A stretch of 63,752 nucleotides of DNA from Acetobacteraceae bacterium (GTDB lineage: Bacteria > Pseudomonadota > Alphaproteobacteria > Acetobacterales > Acetobacteraceae), in the NCBI GenBank assembly GCA_025354865.1, contig JANXMB010000004.1:1-63752 (forward strand). The letters run 5' to 3'. The notes beneath the pieces are model-generated. The model ran no database searches. It was not told the origin of the DNA and saw nothing but the letters and a program-made list of their open reading frames with translations. Below, piece by piece: positions 1-8,005 of this stretch. The translations under genes were made by a program, and so were the position numbers. Positions within the stretch are counted from its first letter, which is position 1, and every line of letters begins with the position of its first letter.

Positions 1-162
1 GTTGACTTCAACCTCGGGCGTGAATCACCCTCTCAAACAAAGGCTTAGAGCGTGATCGCCTGAGGTTGACTTCAACCTCGGGCGTGAATCACCCTCTCAA
101 ACAAAGGCTTAGACCATGATCCAACGCCGAGATCGCGTGCAACCTCAAACGATCATGGTCTA
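1..162 (+). repeat. left palindromic repeat cluster
   Basis: Three palindromic units in a row. The first is cut by the window edge (1-33 is its right arm). The second, unit A (47-97), is a hairpin whose arms meet at a GAGGTTGA/TCAACCTC core. The third, unit B (110-162), is bounded by a perfect 12-base inverted repeat TAGACCATGATC/GATCATGGTCTA. A 12-13 base spacer (CAAACAAAGGCT) separates the units. Bases 1-49 recur exactly at 65-113 (period 64). Bases 46-162 recur as an exact reverse complement at 8939-9055. No reading frame is visible inside. It looks like a non-coding REP or MITE-like family. The cluster probably continues upstream of the window. Confidence 0.9.
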
Positions 163-476
163 ACGTGGTTGGCTCCGCGCCCTGGCTTCGACATATTGGG
201 CAAAATTGGTCAATATCGCCTGCCAACCCTGACGTTGCTGTTCCTCGGAGTATGTCGACTCAGCGTGTAGGTTCCGGCAAAATCGTAGCCTATGCTGCCG
301 TCTCAGGCTTCCATTCGTGAGGAAAAGGCCGCACCGGCGCGCTGGTCCACCTCGGATTTTGTCGTGTGCCAGTCATCGAATGCCGTGTTCCATTGTTCGA
401 TGTCATCGGGGGTGGTCCAGGCGCGCCAGACTTCTTCGATAGGCGCGGCGACCGTGGTTTCAACGATGATCTTCAC
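160..476 (-). pseudogene. SRPBCC/AHSA1-family protein, internally deleted relic
   Basis: The N-terminal part starts at a GTG (476-474) and reads VKIIVETTVAAPIEEVWRAW, the typical opening of Activator-of-Hsp90-ATPase/polyketide-cyclase-like (START superfamily) proteins. An in-frame TGA at 305-303 interrupts it, but the reading continues through it as DGSIGYDFAGTYT. A different frame then carries the usual C-terminal helix (AESTYSEEQQRQGWQAIL..., from about 264). Compared with the family, roughly 35-40 central residues are missing between the two parts. The final stop codon TAG (162-160) is also the end of repeat unit B. The gene is therefore dead by both an internal deletion and a nonsense codon. 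Family members bind small hydrophobic ligands or have no known role. Confidence 0.8.
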
Positions 477-599
477 TGGGTTCCTCGATCGGCGGACGTG
501 CTGGCGATAGTACCAGACTGCGGCCCTGGGCAAGAAATTTTCCGATAAGCATGGGGCGCAGCCATCGAAATTGGGGCGTCCGACACCGCCCTTCGCCGG

Positions 600-629
600 T
601 TGTTTCGTTGGCCCTCGGCTTGGGATATA
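600..629 (+). promoter_or_regulatory. candidate promoter of ABC operon 1
   Basis: TTGTTT (600-605) and GATATA (624-629) are separated by 18 bases, about 85 bases upstream of the first operon gene. This is the best sigma-70-like pair in the 238-base gap between the relic gene and the operon. The match to consensus is only moderate. Confidence 0.3.
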
Positions 630-714
630 ACGACATCGATTGCCATTTCAGCCGTATGACAATCGGCCGAAAACAGCCACATTTCATGAAAAAACCACCG
701 ACGGGAGGCTAACG

Positions 715-2466
715 ATGACCGACCAACCAACCCTGACCCGGCGCGATGCCATGGCGGCGACTGCCCTCGCGGGCGCGGGCACCCTGGTACCGTGGGGTGC
801 AGTGCAAGCACAGCCGGCTGCGCCGGCACGCGAGAAAACCATGATCCTGGTCTGGGGCGGCCGCGAGGGGCGCTGGGTCGATTACGATCTGTGGAACCCG
901 TACTCCATCGGCTCCAACCACCAAAATGGGCCGAACCTGATTTACGAGCCGCTGGCGTATTACAGCGCCTTTGCCGACAAGATGTACATGTGGCTGGCCG
1001 AGAGCTACCAGTTCTCCCCCGACTTCAAGCAGCTGACGATCAAGACGCGGTCGGGGATCAAGTGGTCCGACGGCGTCGCGTTCAGCGCCGAGGATGTGGC
1101 GTATACGCTGAACAGCTTGCGCGATTTGGGACCCAAAGTGCGCTGGGGCGTGGACGTGAACCAGGCGGTCGCCCAGGCGAAGGCGACAGATGCCAACACG
1201 GTGGTGGTGGATTTCAAAATCCCCTCGCCCCGGTTCTTCTTCTTTATGACCTACAAATACGACATCGGGGTCTACATCGTTCCGAAGCACATATTCGATG
1301 GCCAGGACTGGACCAGCTTCAAGAATTTCGATCTGGAGAAGGGCTGGCCGGTGACGACCGGGCCTTGGAAGGTCGCCATCGCATCGCCACAGCAGAAAGT
1401 GTTCGACCGGCGCGCGTCGTGGTGGGCGGCGGATGCCAAATTGGCGCCCATGCCGATGGTAGAGCGCAACATATGGCTGCCCTTCGCCGGGGAGCAGCAG
1501 GCAGCCCAGGCGCTGATCACCAACCAGATCGACGCGGGAAATGGCATGCAGCCGGCGACCTTCCCGACGATGATCAAGCAGAACCCCAAAATTACCAGCC
1601 ACGCCGGGCAGCAGGCGCCTTATGGGTACATCGATTGGTGGCCGATCTCCCTGTATGTCAACAACGAAAAAAAACCGTTCGACGATAAGGACGTGCGTTG
1701 GGCGCTCAGTCATTACATCGACCGGCAGCAGCTGATCGAGGTCGCGTACCTCGGGGCTTCGTCGGTCTCGGCGCTGCCGCTGCCCGACTATCCGCCGTTG
1801 AAACCGTACAAGGACGCGATCGGCGATTTGCTGAAGAAGCACGACACGCTGGCGTTCGACCCGAAGAAGGGGGACGCGCTGCTGACCGGACGCGGATTCA
1901 AAAAAGGCGCGGATGGCATCTGGGCCGACAGGGACGGCAACAAGCTCACCCTGGAGATCATCGGCTTCGGCGCCAGCGGTCCCGCCATGGGACCGGTGCT
2001 GTCGGAGATGCTGAAACGCCGCGGCGTCGCCGCCAGCTTGGCACTGCCACCGGATTTCGACGACCGCTTCCAGAAGGGGCAGTACACCGGGGCCATTTAC
2101 GGCCACGGCGGCAGCGTGAACGAACCGTATAATACGTTGCGGCTGTATCAGGGATCCTCGGTCGCGGTGCCCGGCGGGCATCAGGTCAATTTCGCGAAGT
2201 GGAAGAACGCGGAATACGACAAGCTGGTCGACGAAATGTTCGGGGTGGCGCCAACGGATACCAAGAAGCTGACGGAGATATTCCGCAAGGCGATGGAGAT
2301 CTGGCTGCCGGAGCTGCCGGATATCCAGCTTGTGCAGAACTACCACCGCATCCCGATGAACACGACGTATTGGAAGAACTGGCCGACGGCGGCGAATCCA
2401 TTCGTGAACGGGGCGCACTGGCACCTGACGTTCCCGATGGTGCTATGGAACCTGCAGCCGGCATGA
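715..2466 (+). CDS. ABC transporter substrate-binding protein, family 5 (system 1)
   Basis: A 583-residue periplasmic binding protein of the peptide/nickel/oligosaccharide class (SBP_bac_5). The start at 715 is preceded by GGGAGG (704-709). It is followed by a Tat-type signal peptide: twin Arg with RRDAMAA at residues 9-15, a hydrophobic stretch, and likely cleavage after VQA near residue 32. The typical family-5 block with IKWSDGVAFSAEDVAYTL follows. It opens an operon with two permeases and two ATPases, so it should capture the substrate for that importer. The substrate cannot be read from sequence. The mature N-terminus (many aromatic residues, NPYSIGSNHQNGPNLIYEPL) recalls family-5 proteins that bind oligosaccharides, so peptide specificity should not be assumed. 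Confidence 0.93.
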   Translation: MTDQPTLTRRDAMAATALAGAGTLVPWGAVQAQPAAPAREKTMILVWGGREGRWVDYDLWNPYSIGSNHQNGPNLIYEPLAYYSAFADKMYMWLAESYQFSPDFKQLTIKTRSGIKWSDGVAFSAEDVAYTLNSLRDLGPKVRWGVDVNQAVAQAKATDANTVVVDFKIPSPRFFFFMTYKYDIGVYIVPKHIFDGQDWTSFKNFDLEKGWPVTTGPWKVAIASPQQKVFDRRASWWAADAKLAPMPMVERNIWLPFAGEQQAAQALITNQIDAGNGMQPATFPTMIKQNPKITSHAGQQAPYGYIDWWPISLYVNNEKKPFDDKDVRWALSHYIDRQQLIEVAYLGASSVSALPLPDYPPLKPYKDAIGDLLKKHDTLAFDPKKGDALLTGRGFKKGADGIWADRDGNKLTLEIIGFGASGPAMGPVLSEMLKRRGVAASLALPPDFDDRFQKGQYTGAIYGHGGSVNEPYNTLRLYQGSSVAVPGGHQVNFAKWKNAEYDKLVDEMFGVAPTDTKKLTEIFRKAMEIWLPELPDIQLVQNYHRIPMNTTYWKNWPTAANPFVNGAHWHLTFPMVLWNLQPA

Positions 2467-2470
2467 GGCA

Positions 2471-3475
2471 GTGACCGCCCTCCACGCCGCCCGCCGGTTC
2501 GGGGTGTTCCTGCTCATCGTCTGGCTGGCGGCGTCGCTGAACTTCTTCCTGCCGCGGCTGTCGGGGCAGGACCCTGTGCGGACGAAGTTACTGGCCCAGG
2601 CATCCCTCGGCGGTTACGTGTCCGCGGGGATCGAGGATATGGTGAAGGTTTACGAGCAGCGGTTCGGTTTGGACCGGCCGCTGTGGCGGCAATACCTGTC
2701 GTATCTCAACGATACCGCGCATCTCGATTTCAATTATTCCATCGCGAACTACCCCCGCACGGTGAACGAACTGATCGGGGAGGCGATTCCCTGGACGCTG
2801 GCGCTATTGGGCACAACTACGCTGGTATCCTTCGCGCTGGGCAGTTTCCTGGGCGCGTTGCTCGCCTGGCCGGGGGCGCCGCGCTGGATGGCCTGGCTGA
2901 TGCCCCCGCTTTGGGCGCTGCATGCCATCCCATTCTTCCTCCTTGGGCTCATTCTTATGTACCTGCTGGCGTTCCAGGTCCCGCTGCTGCCGATCTTTGG
3001 CGGCTATAGCCCCGGCACCACGCCATCCCTGTCCTGGTCATTTCTCGGCGACATGCTCTCCCACGCCATCCTGCCGGCATTGTCCATCGTGCTGGTATCC
3101 ACCGGCGGTTGGGCGCTGGGCATGCGCGGCATGATGGTCACCACCATGGGGGAGGATTACGTGATATTCGCCGAGGCCAAAGGCCTGCGGAGAAGCACCG
3201 TCTTCCTGCGCTACTGCGTCCGCAACGCCATCCTGCCGCAGGTCACCGCTCTGGCCCTGGCGTTGGGCCAGATCCTGTCCGGCGCGGTGCTGGTGGAGGT
3301 CATTTTCGGCTACCCCGGCATCGGCGCGCTGCTGTTCCAGGCCATCCGCGAGAACGATCATTTCCTGATTCAAGGCATCGTCTTCACCGTGATCGTGGCA
3401 CTGGGGTTCGCGACGTTCGTGCTGGACGTGATTTATCCGTGGCTGGACCCACGGATCACGTACCGGCGGAGCTAA
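2471..3475 (+). CDS. ABC transporter permease, DppB type (system 1)
   Basis: A 334-residue integral membrane protein of the DppB/OppB family. A GTG start lies 4 bases after the stop of the binding protein. There is one N-terminal membrane segment (FGVFLLIVWLAASLNFFLP), then a periplasmic loop with the family feature RFGLDRPLWRQYLSYL, then the block of five transmembrane segments. The EAA-type loop contacting the ATPase is visible as FAEAKGLRRSTVFLRYCVRNAILP. The C-terminus ends with DVIYPWLDPRITY, as is usual. It pairs with the next permease to form the transmembrane channel. Its periplasmic part is slightly longer than in standard DppB. Confidence 0.93.
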   Translation: MTALHAARRFGVFLLIVWLAASLNFFLPRLSGQDPVRTKLLAQASLGGYVSAGIEDMVKVYEQRFGLDRPLWRQYLSYLNDTAHLDFNYSIANYPRTVNELIGEAIPWTLALLGTTTLVSFALGSFLGALLAWPGAPRWMAWLMPPLWALHAIPFFLLGLILMYLLAFQVPLLPIFGGYSPGTTPSLSWSFLGDMLSHAILPALSIVLVSTGGWALGMRGMMVTTMGEDYVIFAEAKGLRRSTVFLRYCVRNAILPQVTALALALGQILSGAVLVEVIFGYPGIGALLFQAIRENDHFLIQGIVFTVIVALGFATFVLDVIYPWLDPRITYRRS

Positions 3476-3479
3476 GCCC

Positions 3480-4328
3480 ATGAAAGGCCTGGGCCGCTAC
3501 CTCCGCCGCAATCCCTCCCTCCTGGTCGGGATCGGCTTGCTGACGATCCTCACCCTGTTCGTCACCGTCGGGCACCTGTTCGTCGATACCGAGGACGCGC
3601 GTGCTTTGTCCGTGCGGCCGCTGCGCCCGCCGTCCTGGGATTACCCCTTCGGCACCGACCGGCAGGGCCGCGATCTGTTGGCCGTGATGGTCGCCGGCAC
3701 GCCCCTCACGCTACGAATCGGCTTCATCGCCGGGTTCCTGGGGGTCGGCATCGGCACCGTGCTGGCCTTCGTTGCCGCCTATTACGGCGGGCTGCTGGAC
3801 ACCATCATCCGGGGCATCGCCGATATCGGGCTCACCGTCCCCGGCCTGCTGGTGCTGATCATCATCGCCGTGTCCATCAAGACCAGCCTGACCGTGAATC
3901 AGATGGCGCTGATCGTGGCGTCCCTGGCTTGGCTCAACCCCACCCGCACCATTCGCGCCCAGGTGCTGACCCTGCGCGAACGCGGCTACGTGGAGATCGC
4001 CCGCATGTCGGGCATGAGCGGCCCGGCCATCATCTTCACCGAATTAATGCCCAACCTGCTGCCCTATCTCGCGGCCACGCTGGTCAACGCGGTTTCCTCC
4101 GCAATCCTGGCCTCGATCGGGCTGGAGGTGCTGGGCCTCGGCCCGATCGACGCGCCGACCTTGGGCATGACGCTCTATTGGGTGAACTTCAACGCCGCCA
4201 TGATCAACGGATGGTGGTGGTGGTGGACGGCACCGACCGTCATCATCGTTCTGGTGTTCCTCGGGTTGTTCTTCCTGACCGTCGGTCTGGACGAGATCGC
4301 CAACCCGCGCCTGCGGCGGTCGGCATGA
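3480..4328 (+). CDS. ABC transporter permease, DppC type (system 1)
   Basis: A 282-residue partner permease. The N-terminal segment is followed by the family motif YPFGTDRQGRDLLAVMVAGT (near residues 56-75), which marks DppC/OppC proteins. The EAA loop is seen around YVEIARMSGMSGPAIIFTELMPNLLPY. It starts 4 bases after the previous stop and its own stop overlaps the ATG of the first ATPase (ATGA at 4325-4328), which suggests translational coupling. Near the C-terminus there is a run of five Trp encoded by five TGG codons at about 4212-4226; homologues usually carry three or four Trp there. Confidence 0.93.
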   Translation: MKGLGRYLRRNPSLLVGIGLLTILTLFVTVGHLFVDTEDARALSVRPLRPPSWDYPFGTDRQGRDLLAVMVAGTPLTLRIGFIAGFLGVGIGTVLAFVAAYYGGLLDTIIRGIADIGLTVPGLLVLIIIAVSIKTSLTVNQMALIVASLAWLNPTRTIRAQVLTLRERGYVEIARMSGMSGPAIIFTELMPNLLPYLAATLVNAVSSAILASIGLEVLGLGPIDAPTLGMTLYWVNFNAAMINGWWWWWTAPTVIIVLVFLGLFFLTVGLDEIANPRLRRSA

Positions 4329-5269
4329 CCGACCCCATCCTGCGCATCGAAGGACTAAGCGTCGCCTACGACCACCCGCTGGGGAAGGTCCAGGCCGTCG
4401 ACGATGTCAGCTTTTCCCTCAATCCGAAGGAGCGGTTCGGCCTGGTGGGCGAATCCGGCTCCGGCAAATCCACCATGGCGCTGGCCATTCTCCGCCTGAT
4501 CAAACCGCCCGGCCGAATCGAGGGTGGTACCGTCCGGCTGGGCGAGCGGACCCTGTCGGCCCTGGACGAGGAGGCGATGCGCACCATGCGCCTGGCCGGG
4601 ATCGCGCTGGTACCGCAGGGTTCGATGAACTCGCTCAACCCCGTCATGCGGATTGGCGAACAGATCGCCGATGCCATGCGCGATCACGGCGTGGCTCGGT
4701 CCGCCGCCCATATCGAGGACCTGCTGCACCGCGTTGGCCTGCCGCCCGGCACCACCCGCAAATATCCGCACGAACTCAGCGGCGGGATGAAGCAGCGAGC
4801 CTGCATCGCCATCGCCATCAGCCTGCGCCCGAGGGTCATCATCGCCGACGAGCCCACCAGCGCGTTGGACGTGGTGGTACAGCGGCAGGTGATGGAAACC
4901 CTGGCGCGGGTGCAAACCGAACTGGGATCGGCGGTGATATTGGTAGGCCACGATATGGGACTGATGGCGCAGTTCGTGAACCGGCTCGGCGTGATGTACG
5001 CGGGACGTCTGGTGGAAACAGCGGATATCGGCACCATCGTCACCGCCCCGCGCCACCCTTATACCCAGGCCTTGATCGCCAGCCTGCCGTCCTTCGAGCA
5101 CCGAGGGACGCTGGTCGGCATCCCCGGTCTGGCGCCGCTGCTTCGCGACCTGCCATCGGGCTGCGCGTTCCACCCGCGCTGCCCGCGCGCCACCGACCGG
5201 TGCCGAACAGAAAAACCCGCGGTCCGCACGGTCGAACCGGATACCCATGTCGCGTGCCATCATGCCTGA
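4325..5269 (+). CDS. ABC transporter ATP-binding protein, DppD type (system 1)
   Basis: A 314-residue ATPase. Walker A is GESGSGKST (residues 42-50), the signature is LSGGMKQR, and Walker B is VIIADEPTSALD. The C-terminal oligopeptide-transporter extension with a Cys-rich segment (GCAFHPRCPRATDRC) is complete. The ATG at 4325 overlaps the upstream TGA. It powers import together with the second ATPase. Confidence 0.93.
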   Translation: MTDPILRIEGLSVAYDHPLGKVQAVDDVSFSLNPKERFGLVGESGSGKSTMALAILRLIKPPGRIEGGTVRLGERTLSALDEEAMRTMRLAGIALVPQGSMNSLNPVMRIGEQIADAMRDHGVARSAAHIEDLLHRVGLPPGTTRKYPHELSGGMKQRACIAIAISLRPRVIIADEPTSALDVVVQRQVMETLARVQTELGSAVILVGHDMGLMAQFVNRLGVMYAGRLVETADIGTIVTAPRHPYTQALIASLPSFEHRGTLVGIPGLAPLLRDLPSGCAFHPRCPRATDRCRTEKPAVRTVEPDTHVACHHA

Positions 5270-6251
5270 CGCCCCGCTGATCGAAGTGCGCAACGCTTCC
5301 AAGGTCTATGCCGCGCCGGCACTGACCGATTTTTCCATGGCAATCCACGCCGACAAGCCATCGATCACCGCCGTCGTGGGGGAAAGCGGCAGCGGCAAGA
5401 CCACGCTGGCGCGGTTGATGCTGGGCCTGGTCGCCCCGACCACCGGCGAAGTGCTCTACAAGGGGCGCGACCTCGCGAGCCTGCGCGCAAGCGGCCGGCG
5501 GGCATTCCTGCGCGATGTGCAGGCCATTTTTCAGGACCCTTACGGCGTGTTCAACCCGTTCTATCGGGTCGACCACGTCCTCACGACCCCGGTGGCGCGC
5601 TTCAAGCTGGCCGGAAGCCGAGCAGAGGGGCGGCGCCTGATCGAGGATGCCCTGCGGTCGGTGGGCCTGCAGCCTGGGGAAATACTCGGCCGCTTCCCGC
5701 ATCAGCTCAGCGGCGGCCAACGCCAGCGCATCATGGTCGCTCGGGCGCTGCTACTGCGCCCCAAGCTCATCGTCGCGGACGAGCCGGTGTCGATGGTCGA
5801 TGCCTCGCTGCGTGCCACCATCCTGGGGACGCTGCGCAAGCTGAACCAGGAGATGGGGATCTCCATCCTGTACATCACCCACGATCTGGCGACCGCCTAT
5901 CAGGTGAGCGACACCATCCTGGTGATGTATCGTGCCAGGGTGGCGGAGGCGGGGGATATCGAGGCTGTCGTAAAGCGGCCGCGCCATCCCTACACGCGGC
6001 TGCTGCTGTCCTCGATCCCGAAAGTAGCCACGACGCGGGACTGGCTGTCCGGCGAGGCTCCGTTGGAACCCGTATCCGCGGCCGACACAGGCTGCGGTTT
6101 CGCCGCGCGCTGCCCCTTGGTCCGGGACACATGCCGCATCGCGCCGCCGCCGTTGTTTCAGGTGGGCGACCGGCAGGCCGCCGCGTGCTATGAATACGAA
6201 GGCGCCCCGGCGCTGGCTGGCGGTGCGATGGACCGCGCGCTGCAGGCCTGA
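5262..6251 (+). CDS. ABC transporter ATP-binding protein, DppF type (system 1)
   Basis: The second ATPase of system 1, about 329 residues from the ATG at 5262, which overlaps the previous gene by 8 bases. A start 15 bases further upstream, at 5247, is also open. Walker A is GESGSGKTT (residues 40-48), the signature is LSGGQRQR, and Walker B is [12 protein letters not shown], a usual variant in this subfamily. The C-terminal Cys-containing extension (CGFAARCPLVRDTC) is present. It closes the five-gene operon; a 119-base gap precedes nrdB. Confidence 0.93.
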   Translation: MPDAPLIEVRNASKVYAAPALTDFSMAIHADKPSITAVVGESGSGKTTLARLMLGLVAPTTGEVLYKGRDLASLRASGRRAFLRDVQAIFQDPYGVFNPFYRVDHVLTTPVARFKLAGSRAEGRRLIEDALRSVGLQPGEILGRFPHQLSGGQRQRIMVARALLLRPKLIVADEPVSMVDASLRATILGTLRKLNQEMGISILYITHDLATAYQVSDTILVMYRARVAEAGDIEAVVKRPRHPYTRLLLSSIPKVATTRDWLSGEAPLEPVSAADTGCGFAARCPLVRDTCRIAPPPLFQVGDRQAAACYEYEGAPALAGGAMDRALQA

Positions 6252-6370
6252 GGCCAAATTTGGCGTGGCGGCGATACCAGCGCTTGCGTCCATCACGCCC
6301 CCGACACACAATCCCTGGGCATCGCGATACGATTCCCTCGCGCCCCAAAGCAAAACGGAGCCAAAACAGC

Positions 6371-7420
6371 ATGGCCGGCGCACCCCAATCGGCAGACGAA
6401 CATCCCGTCCGGTTCGACCTGCTGACCGAGAACCCGGTCTACAAGCCGTTCCGCTACCCTTGGGCCTACGACGCCTGGTTGATGCAGCAGCGCGTGCATT
6501 GGCTGCCGGAGGAAGTGCCTCTGGCGGACGACGTCAAAGATTGGCATCGCAACCTGAGCGACGGGGAACGGAACCTGCTGACGCAGATTTTCCGCTTCTT
6601 CACCCAGGCCGATGTCGAGGTGAACAACTGCTACATGCGGCACTACGCCCAGGTGTTCAAACCCACCGAAGTGCTGATGATGCTGTCCGCGTTCTCCAAC
6701 ATCGAGACCGTGCATATCGCCGCGTACAGCCATTTGCTGGACACTATCGGCATGCCGGAGATCGAGTACCAAGCGTTCCTTAAATACAAGGAGATGAAGA
6801 ACAAGTACGATTACATGCACGGGTTCACGATGGAGTCCCGGCATGAAATCGCCCGCACCCTGGCCGCGTTCGGGGCCTTCACCGAGGGCTTGCAGCTATT
6901 CGCATCCTTCGCGATTCTGCTGAATTTCCCGCGATTCGGCAAAATGAAGGGGATGGGCCAGATCGTCACCTGGTCGGTGCGCGATGAATCTCTGCACTGC
7001 CAGTCGATCATCAAGCTGTTCCGCACCTTCGTGCAGGAAAACCCGGACATCTGGACCGAGGAGCTCAGGCACGACATCTACGTGTCATGCGCGACCATCG
7101 TCAGCCACGAGGATTCGTTCATCGACCTCGCGTTCGAACAGGGCGCGATCGAAGGTCTTTCCGGCGAGGAAGTGAAACAATACATCCGCTACATCGCCGA
7201 CCGCCGCCTCATCGAGCTCGGTCTCAATGAAATCTTCAAGGTGGAAAAGAACCCGCTCCCATGGCTCGACGAGATGCTGAACGCCGTGGAACACGCCAAC
7301 TTCTTTGAGAATCGGGCGACGGAATACAGCAAAGCGTCCACGATCGGCACCTGGGAGGAGGCGTTCTCCGCCATGACACCAGTCCTGGCGGGTTTGGAGC
7401 ACGCAATCCCCGCGGAATAA
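6371..7420 (+). CDS. nrdB: ribonucleoside-diphosphate reductase class Ia, small (beta) subunit
   Basis: A 349-residue R2 protein that holds the diiron-tyrosyl radical used to make deoxyribonucleotides in the cytoplasm. By comparison with E. coli NrdB, the iron ligands appear to be D81, E112, H115, E172, E206 and H209, with radical Tyr119 in ETVHIAAYSH. All are present, so this is a radical-bearing R2 rather than a Tyr-less variant. The start at 6371 fits the usual N-terminus; further upstream the frame has no family similarity. The large subunit nrdA is not adjacent and not in the window. A small hairpin lies 43 bases after the stop. Confidence 0.95.
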   Translation: MAGAPQSADEHPVRFDLLTENPVYKPFRYPWAYDAWLMQQRVHWLPEEVPLADDVKDWHRNLSDGERNLLTQIFRFFTQADVEVNNCYMRHYAQVFKPTEVLMMLSAFSNIETVHIAAYSHLLDTIGMPEIEYQAFLKYKEMKNKYDYMHGFTMESRHEIARTLAAFGAFTEGLQLFASFAILLNFPRFGKMKGMGQIVTWSVRDESLHCQSIIKLFRTFVQENPDIWTEELRHDIYVSCATIVSHEDSFIDLAFEQGAIEGLSGEEVKQYIRYIADRRLIELGLNEIFKVEKNPLPWLDEMLNAVEHANFFENRATEYSKASTIGTWEEAFSAMTPVLAGLEHAIPAE

Positions 7421-7729
7421 TGCCAACTGTCCCAACCAATGACGTACCTACTTGTCCTCCCCCGTCATGTCGGCGAAAGCCGATATGACGATAAAACGCC
7501 GGACAATGAGTCAATGGTCCGGGCCGTTGGGTATAAGCGCGCCTGCCCCCTCTCGGGTCGCGATTCACGGGGTCGTGATGCACAAAAATGTCCGACGCTG
7601 GCATCTGGTCGTGACAAAATGGTTTTTCGGTGCGTCTATTGGCGCGCGACCCGCGACCAGCCAGTTAAGATCTGGCCCGACATACGGGCCGAGCCTGCTG
7701 CGGGTGGAGATGACCAGATAGGGGTTACC
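7421..7729. other. 309-base intergenic region after nrdB
   Basis: No convincing gene. It holds a GAAA-loop hairpin at 7463-7490 and a smaller stem at 7499-7504/7517-7522 (CCGGAC/GTCCGG). The open frame running from 7439 into the next gene has no recognisable protein similarity before the GTG at 7730. The promoter of the 91-residue gene probably lies here, but no clear -35/-10 pair was found. Confidence 0.6.
7463..7490. terminator. GAAA-loop hairpin downstream of nrdB
   Basis: A 12-base stem (CGTCATGTCGGC with GCCGATATGACG, one G-U pair) closed by a GAAA tetraloop. It sits 43 bases past the nrdB stop. There is no T-run after it, so it may be a REP-like palindrome or transcript-end stabiliser rather than a classic terminator. 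Confidence 0.45.
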
Positions 7730-8005
7730 GTGAGCCATACAGACGACCAACTCGTTCGGGAGTCCTCGGGCGGCGCCGCTCCGCGCTATAGCCGGCGGCT
7801 GTCCGATAAGATTTTGATAGCGTTCCACCACGCGTGCGATCAGGCGGATTTCGAGGTGGCTGAGCAATTGCTCCATATCCTTGAGATGATGCTGACACGC
7901 CGCCCGCTCACGCCCGACGGCACACGCCGCCGCAATATGGAAAGTCTGGTCGCGGCGCATGAGCGGCTTTGGTATCTGCGCCACCCGAATACTGGGGATC
8001 AGTGA
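7730..8005 (+). CDS. small conserved hypothetical protein (91 aa)
   Basis: Starts at GTG 7730 with a GATAGGGG purine stretch just upstream. The core reads as helical and charged: RRLSDKILIAFHHACDQADF, then EVAEQLLHILEMMLTRRPL and ESLVAAHERLWYLRHP. I recognise this as a short protein widely conserved in Rhodospirillales and other alphaproteobacteria with no known function. It has no signal peptide or membrane segment. Its 3' end overlaps the convergent methyltransferase gene by 7 bases. The longer frame from 7439 is not supported. Confidence 0.75.
   Translation: MSHTDDQLVRESSGGAAPRYSRRLSDKILIAFHHACDQADFEVAEQLLHILEMMLTRRPLTPDGTRRRNMESLVAAHERLWYLRHPNTGDQ

Noticed and set aside
1-162. CRISPR array, because of direct repeats with spacers
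   Set aside because: The units are themselves palindromic, the spacers are near-identical 12-13-base sequences, and there are no cas genes.
709-2424. 571-residue open frame on the minus strand opposite the system 1 binding protein
   Set aside because: Arg/His/Val-rich shadow frame of a high-GC gene; the plus-strand protein has clear family features and a signal peptide.
7439-7729. N-terminal extension of the 91-residue protein
   Set aside because: Residues before GTG 7730 lack family similarity and span hairpins; the GTG has its own purine-rich site.
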